Below are positions 6,129 to 9,739 of a stretch of DNA of 9,739 bases, piece after piece. Under the pieces are notes generated by a model that saw only the letters and a list, made by a program, of their open reading frames with translations, was not told the DNA's origin and searched no databases. Every line of letters starts with the position of its first letter. The stretch's first letter is position 1. Source of the DNA: an uncultured Eubacteriales bacterium (GTDB lineage Bacteria > Bacillota > Clostridia > Lachnospirales > CAG-274); the NCBI GenBank assembly GCA_905201505.1, contig CAJKOJ010000072.1, positions 1 to 9,739 on the forward strand. Direction: 5' to 3'. A program made the translations under genes and the position numbers.

Positions 6129-6932
6129 TTATACTCCTAAAAATATCCTTGACAAAATAACAAGGACTGTTACGCCTGTTACCACGCCAAAGGTTATATA
6201 GTCATTTTTTCTGTATTCAAGTTTTTTCATTTTTGTTCTGTTTATATCCCCTCTGTAGCATCTTGCTTCCATAGCCATTGCAAGCTCGTCTGCTCTCCTG
6301 AAAGCGGAAATAAACAAAGGCACAAGCAATGGAACCATAGACTTTGCTTTAGCGGCAAGCCCCCCTGTATCAAAGTCAGCACCTCTTGCCATCTGTGCTT
6401 TTTTTATTTTATCAAGCTCATCAACAAGAGTTGGTATGAATCTTAGTGCAATTGACATCATCATAGCAATTTCATGAGCAGGTACCCCAACTTTCTTAAA
6501 TGGTTTAAGCAATGCTTCTATTCCCTCAGTAAGAGATATAGGAGACGTAACAAAAGTCAGCACAGATGAACCAAGAATAAGCATAACAAGCCTTATACAC
6601 AGCTTTACAGACATCTTCACACCGCCTGTTGTTATATGTAATATTCCAAAATCCACAATAGTGTTTCCTGACCTTACAAAAAATATATTTAACACAACAG
6701 TAAATATAATAATTGCAATTATACTTTTTAATCCTCCAAGCATCATTTTGAAAGGTACCTTGCACAGCTTAATCATAGAAAAGAGCAAAACAGCACTTAA
6801 TACATAACCTACTGCACCTTTTGCAGAAAACACAGCCACAATATATATAAGAGTAGCCAATATTTTTGTCCTTGCATCAAGTCTGTGAATTACAGAATCT
6901 GCAGGATAGTATTGTCCTATTGTCAAATTCAT
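6129..6932 (-). CDS. ecfT: ECF transporter transmembrane protein EcfT
   Basis: A 267-residue integral membrane subunit that links the ATPase pair to a substrate-binding S-component in energy-coupling-factor importers of vitamins and metals. The N-terminus GQYYPADSVIHRLDARTKI (6-24) is typical of EcfT. Hydrophobic segments lie at about 25-55, 67-86, 112-131 and 245-264. Between them the cytosolic coupling region carries the two Ala-Arg-x motifs that dock in the ATPase grooves: QMARGADF (180-187) and AMEARCYRG (220-228). ARC in the second is common in Firmicutes and not a defect. Two bases separate it from the ATPase stop, and its ribosome site AAGGA lies in the last ecfA codons. No S-component gene is present, as expected for a group II module shared by several S-components. 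Confidence 0.95.
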   Translation of the reverse strand: MNLTIGQYYPADSVIHRLDARTKILATLIYIVAVFSAKGAVGYVLSAVLLFSMIKLCKVPFKMMLGGLKSIIAIIIFTVVLNIFFVRSGNTIVDFGILHITTGGVKMSVKLCIRLVMLILGSSVLTFVTSPISLTEGIEALLKPFKKVGVPAHEIAMMMSIALRFIPTLVDELDKIKKAQMARGADFDTGGLAAKAKSMVPLLVPLFISAFRRADELAMAMEARCYRGDINRTKMKKLEYRKNDYITFGVVTGVTVLVILSRIFLGV

Positions 6933-6934
6933 CT

Positions 6935-8689
6935 TTATTTCCTTAAAGCAGAAATCAATATTTCTGCCCCTTCCTTTACATCATATATATTAGAAGGCAC
7001 ATCAAGCCCCATACCTTTAAGCTTTGAAAAAAGCAAAGTCATCTGAGGCACATTAAGACCTATATTTATGAGTTCCTGAGCTTTGCTAAACACCTTATCA
7101 ACTGTATCAAACATAGCTACACTGCCATTATTCATTACAATTATTTTATCTGCAATATTTGCTATATCCTCCATTGAATGAGAAACAAGAATAATGGTCA
7201 TTCCAAGTTCTTTGTGCATTCTTTTAATATTTCCGAGTATTTCATCTCTGCCGTATGGGTCAAGTCCTGCCATAGGCTCATCAAGTATAAGAATTTCAGG
7301 CTGCATAGCAAGTATGCTTGCAATCGCCACTCTCCTTTTCTGCCCTCCGGACAAATCAAAAGGAGATTTTTTATAAAAACTCTCATCCATTCCCACAAAT
7401 GAAAGAGCATCTTTTATTCTTCTGTCAATTTCATTTTCACTTAGTCCGCAGTTTTTAGGTCCAAAAGCAACTTCATCATATATAGTACTTTCAAATATTT
7501 GATGTTCCGGATACTGGAAAACAAGGCCTATTTTTTGCCTTATTTCTTTAAGCTTTGTCTTATCAGCATTTATATCTTCACCTTTAAAATAAACACTGCC
7601 TTCATTACCCTTTACAAGTGCATTCAAGTGCTGTATAAGAGTAGACTTTCCCGAACCTGTATGCCCTATTAGTCCAATAAATTCACCTTTATTTATACTA
7701 ATATTTACATCTTTAAGTGCAACCCTTTCAAATGCCGTTTCTTCACCGTATATATGAGTAAGATTTTTCACTTCAAGTATAGGTCCCTCTGATTTCACAT
7801 CTGTTTCCCTGTGTTTTTCATATTTAAAATTTTCTACAAATCCTATATCTTCAGCTTTACTTATAAATTCATCTATGCTTAATATATCTCCTGGCATTTT
7901 ATGATTTACCTTATTTATAAGATAAGAAAGCTCTGTTATCTGAGGTACATCAAGATATAATTTCTTCATTCCTTCTACATTTTTGAAAATTTCTCTGGGT
8001 GTTCCCTCCGCTGCCACTTTTCCATCATTAATTACTATTATTCTGTCTGCAAGTGCAGCCTCTTCCATATAGTGAGTTATAAGTACTATAGTTATGCCTT
8101 CTTCTCTGTTAAGCCTTGTTATAGTATCCATAACTTCCTTTCTTCCCAATGGATCAAGCATAGCTGTAGGCTCGTCCAATATAATACACTCAGGCTTCAT
8201 AGCAAGAATTCCCGCAATTGCCACTCTCTGTTTTTGCCCTCCTGAAAGGTAAGCAGGTGCCGCTTTTCTGAATTCTTCCATACTAACTGACTTTAATGCC
8301 AATTCCACATTTTTAACAATGTCCGATGGCGGCATACCAATATTTTCAGGTCCAAAGGCAACATCTTCTTCAACAATAGTTGCAATAATTTGATTATCCG
8401 GATTTTGAAAAACCATACCTACACTTTGTCTTATATCCCATATATTTTCTTCATTTGATGCGTCATATCCCTTAACATACAAAGCTCCGCCTGTAAGTAT
8501 ATTAAGTCCATTTACAAGCTTTGCAAAGGTTGATTTTCCGGAACCGTTGTGCCCCAGTATAGCAGCAAATTCTCCCTTTTTTATTGTTATATCTACCCCT
8601 TTAAGGGCTTCTATGATTTCCTTTGTATCATTTTCATCACTAAATCTTGTATATTCATATTTTAAATTTTCACTCTTAATAAAATCCAT
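6935..8689 (-). CDS. Fused energy-coupling factor ATPase EcfA1-EcfA2
   Basis: A 584-residue tandem ABC ATPase that powers ECF vitamin importers with EcfT. Most Firmicutes encode the halves as two genes of about 280-290 codons; here one continuous frame joins them. Half 1 (about 1-290) resembles EcfA1: Walker A GHNGSGKST (46-54), Q-loop FQNPDNQ (94-100), signature LSGGQKQR (148-155), Walker B IILDEP (169-174), D-loop MLDP (177-180), switch His206. Half 2 (about 304-584) resembles EcfA2: Walker A GHTGSGKST (342-350), Q-loop FQYPEHQIFEST (391-402), LSGGQKRR (446-453), ILDEP (468-472), GLDP (475-478), His504. Both halves appear catalytically complete. Each ends in a related helical tail (LDVPQITELSYL; LNVPQMTLLFSKL). 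The start ATG follows GAGGG by six bases. It is the first gene of the operon and has its own promoter. Confidence 0.94.
   Translation of the reverse strand: MDFIKSENLKYEYTRFSDENDTKEIIEALKGVDITIKKGEFAAILGHNGSGKSTFAKLVNGLNILTGGALYVKGYDASNEENIWDIRQSVGMVFQNPDNQIIATIVEEDVAFGPENIGMPPSDIVKNVELALKSVSMEEFRKAAPAYLSGGQKQRVAIAGILAMKPECIILDEPTAMLDPLGRKEVMDTITRLNREEGITIVLITHYMEEAALADRIIVINDGKVAAEGTPREIFKNVEGMKKLYLDVPQITELSYLINKVNHKMPGDILSIDEFISKAEDIGFVENFKYEKHRETDVKSEGPILEVKNLTHIYGEETAFERVALKDVNISINKGEFIGLIGHTGSGKSTLIQHLNALVKGNEGSVYFKGEDINADKTKLKEIRQKIGLVFQYPEHQIFESTIYDEVAFGPKNCGLSENEIDRRIKDALSFVGMDESFYKKSPFDLSGGQKRRVAIASILAMQPEILILDEPMAGLDPYGRDEILGNIKRMHKELGMTIILVSHSMEDIANIADKIIVMNNGSVAMFDTVDKVFSKAQELINIGLNVPQMTLLFSKLKGMGLDVPSNIYDVKEGAEILISALRK
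7796..7810 (-). promoter_or_regulatory. Possible internal translation start for a separate EcfA2
   Basis: Inside the fused ATPase gene, AGGGA (7810-7806) lies seven bases before an in-frame GTG (7798-7796, Val298). It falls exactly at the linker between the two ATPase halves. Initiation here would give 287 residues, the usual size of a stand-alone EcfA2. It may be a relic of the original EcfA2 start or still be used. The motif is short and could be chance. Confidence 0.35.
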
Positions 8690-8723
8690 ATCAAGCCCTC
8701 ACATTACACAATAAATCATTTTA

Positions 8724-8752
8724 ATTATACTACACAAACCTACAATAATCAA
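8724..8752 (-). promoter_or_regulatory. Sigma-A-type promoter of the ecf-truA-mltG-trmR-trhP operon
   Basis: On the minus strand TTGATT (-35, 8752-8747) and a perfect TATAAT (-10, 8729-8724) are spaced by 17 bases. Transcription would begin near 8717, leaving a leader of under 30 bases to the ATG at 8689. That is too short for a riboswitch. Confidence 0.75.
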
Positions 8753-8816
8753 GTTCAGATTAAATCACCAAACCATACAAAAAATATCAGCATAATATAC
8801 TCTTACATACAAAAAA

Positions 8817-8853
8817 CCTCTTAACCGATTTAATATCAATATCGGTTAAGAGG
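8817..8853. terminator. Intrinsic terminator after the DUF305 gene
   Basis: CCTCTTAACCGAT (8817-8829) and ATCGGTTAAGAGG (8841-8853) form a perfect 13-bp stem with an 11-base loop. On the minus strand it is followed by six T (8816-8811); on the plus strand by CTTTT. It lies 22 bases after the DUF305 stop and separates that gene from the ECF operon promoter. Confidence 0.9.
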
Positions 8854-8875
8854 CTTTTATTCATAAAATAATTTA

Positions 8876-9580
8876 TTATTTATTTAAAAAACTGTTCATT
8901 TCTTCAATTTCTTTTTTCTGCACTTCCACAATATTCTCTGCCAATTTTTTTACTTCTTCATTATTTCCATACTTTAAAACTAAATTTGCCATATCAACAG
9001 CCATTTGATGATGCTCAATCATACCTTCTGCAAAAGCCATATCAACACTCTCATAGTTATTTTGACTGTGTGAATGTCCGTTATGCATTATTTGATTATA
9101 CTCCTTCAAATATGAAGCCTCTTTAGCTGCGTCATTTTCACCGCTTTCACTAATGCTCTTAATCATCTCATTCATCTGATTTATTTCTTCATTTTGAGTG
9201 ATTATAATATTCTCTGCAAGCTTTTTCATTTCAGCATTTTCTGCACCATGTCTTATATAGCTTTCTGCCATTTCAACAGCTGATTGATGGTGAGGTATCA
9301 TTCCTGCCAAAAAACTTATATCAGCATTTCCGCTGCTTTCAACATTCATCATAGATTCCATCATGTTATTCATAATATTGTCCTGCTCAGTAACATAGCC
9401 TGCAATATCATTATTTCCAGTTGTTTCTGAGCCGTTATTATTTCCAGTTGTCATCTCAGATGTACTTTGTTCATTACCTCCATTGCCATTTTCATCATTG
9501 CCTCTGTTAAATACAACAAATAAAATTACAATTGCTGCAACTGCAATTGCACATATAGCTACTATCGTTCTCCTGTTCAC
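8876..9580 (-). CDS. Membrane-anchored tandem DUF305 protein
   Basis: A 234-residue exported protein whose start is a GTG at 9580 with GGAGA six bases upstream. The N-terminus is basic (NRR) followed by a hydrophobic segment (about 6-24), a signal anchor or signal peptide; there is no clear lipobox. Residues 27-60 are a flexible Asn/Gly/Thr/Glu linker. Two related DUF305 units follow: 90-140 with FLAGMIPHHQSAVEMA, and 183-232 with FAEGMIEHHQMAVDMA. Both contain the GMIxHHQ signature, KKLAENI and a Gln/Glu-rich helix ending in MN. They look like a duplicated helical hairpin of ferritin-like type. A Met-rich patch (IMNNMMESMMN, 69-79) and HNGHSHSQ (166-173) add possible metal ligands. DUF305 relatives such as cyanobacterial CopM bind copper outside the cytoplasm, so extracytoplasmic metal binding is plausible but unproven. 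It is transcribed alone, and I find no clear copper gene nearby. Confidence 0.88.
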   Translation of the reverse strand: MNRRTIVAICAIAVAAIVILFVVFNRGNDENGNGGNEQSTSEMTTGNNNGSETTGNNDIAGYVTEQDNIMNNMMESMMNVESSGNADISFLAGMIPHHQSAVEMAESYIRHGAENAEMKKLAENIIITQNEEINQMNEMIKSISESGENDAAKEASYLKEYNQIMHNGHSHSQNNYESVDMAFAEGMIEHHQMAVDMANLVLKYGNNEEVKKLAENIVEVQKKEIEEMNSFLNK

Positions 9581-9593
9581 ACATATTCTCCTT
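9578..9593 (-). promoter_or_regulatory. Ribosome site selecting a GTG start for the DUF305 gene
   Basis: AAGGAGAA (9593-9586) precedes the in-frame GTG at 9580-9578 by a good distance (six bases after GGAGA). An ATG at 9584-9582 is out of frame and only two bases from the ribosome site, so it should not compete well. I see no convincing promoter in the remaining 146 bases upstream, which are very T-rich on the minus strand. Confidence 0.6.
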
Positions 9594-9739
9594 TCAATGT
9601 TTTTAAACTAGTATTTCTAATTAACAAAAAAAAATACATTCAAAGGAAATTTTTTCAGGATAAATTTAATTTTTTGTTTATTATCTGATTTGTTTTCTTA
9701 TTTTTCCCTATCTCTATTTTTATCCACTTCAAATCCTAC

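Noticed and set aside
6255..6275. EcfT second coupling motif reads ARC instead of ARG
   Set aside because: AMEARCYRG is, to my knowledge, common in Firmicutes EcfT proteins, so it is not a defect.
8690..8816. Riboswitch or S-component gene ahead of the ECF operon
   Set aside because: The leader after the promoter is under 30 bases, and the remaining gap has no ORF or aptamer-like structure.

Overview
The window is AT-rich, and every gene I can support lies on the minus strand, so transcription runs from high to low coordinates. Short intergenic gaps, strong AGGAGG-type ribosome sites, sigma-A-like promoters, a shared-type ECF module, an SLH-domain surface protein and the mltG-trmR-trhP order (as in Bacillus subtilis yrrL-yrrM-yrrN/O) all point to a low-GC Firmicute. 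A Clostridia-like anaerobe is most likely because of the cohesin-like/SLH protein with Thr/Gly linkers. This placement is inference; there is no rRNA or other marker here.

Layout in transcription order. (1) 9580-8876: a membrane-anchored protein with a duplicated DUF305 unit, alone, closed by a clear terminator (8817-8853). (2) A promoter at 8724-8752 opens a tightly packed operon: a fused EcfA1-EcfA2 ATPase, EcfT, the tRNA pseudouridine synthase TruA, the lytic transglycosylase MltG, the wobble-uridine methyltransferase TrmR and the U32-family tRNA hydroxylase TrhP. Gaps are a few bases, truA and mltG overlap by 11 bp, and the one wider gap (mltG-trmR) holds a strong symmetrical hairpin. (3) 2292-895: a secreted cohesin-like/SLH surface protein with its own promoter (2325-2353) and terminator (850-889). 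(4) 595-131: a small helical protein of unknown function with its own promoter (666-694) and a probable long-loop terminator (42-113).

How the parts work together. EcfA1A2 and EcfT form the energising core used by many vitamin S-components; none is encoded here, so the module is probably shared by S-components elsewhere. TruA, TrhP and TrmR all modify the tRNA anticodon arm: pseudouridine at 38-40, then hydroxylation and methylation of U34 to 5-methoxyuridine. MltG trims or terminates nascent peptidoglycan strands at the membrane.

Most of the window is conserved housekeeping content, and I see no clearly new multi-gene system. The points most worth a second look are the EcfA1-EcfA2 fusion with a possible internal start that would release a normal-sized EcfA2, the palindromic GGGGACGG-containing hairpin inside the operon, the cohesin-like/SLH protein, the DUF305 tandem and the unrecognised 154-residue protein. 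I saw no tRNA, rRNA, CRISPR array, insertion sequence or riboswitch.
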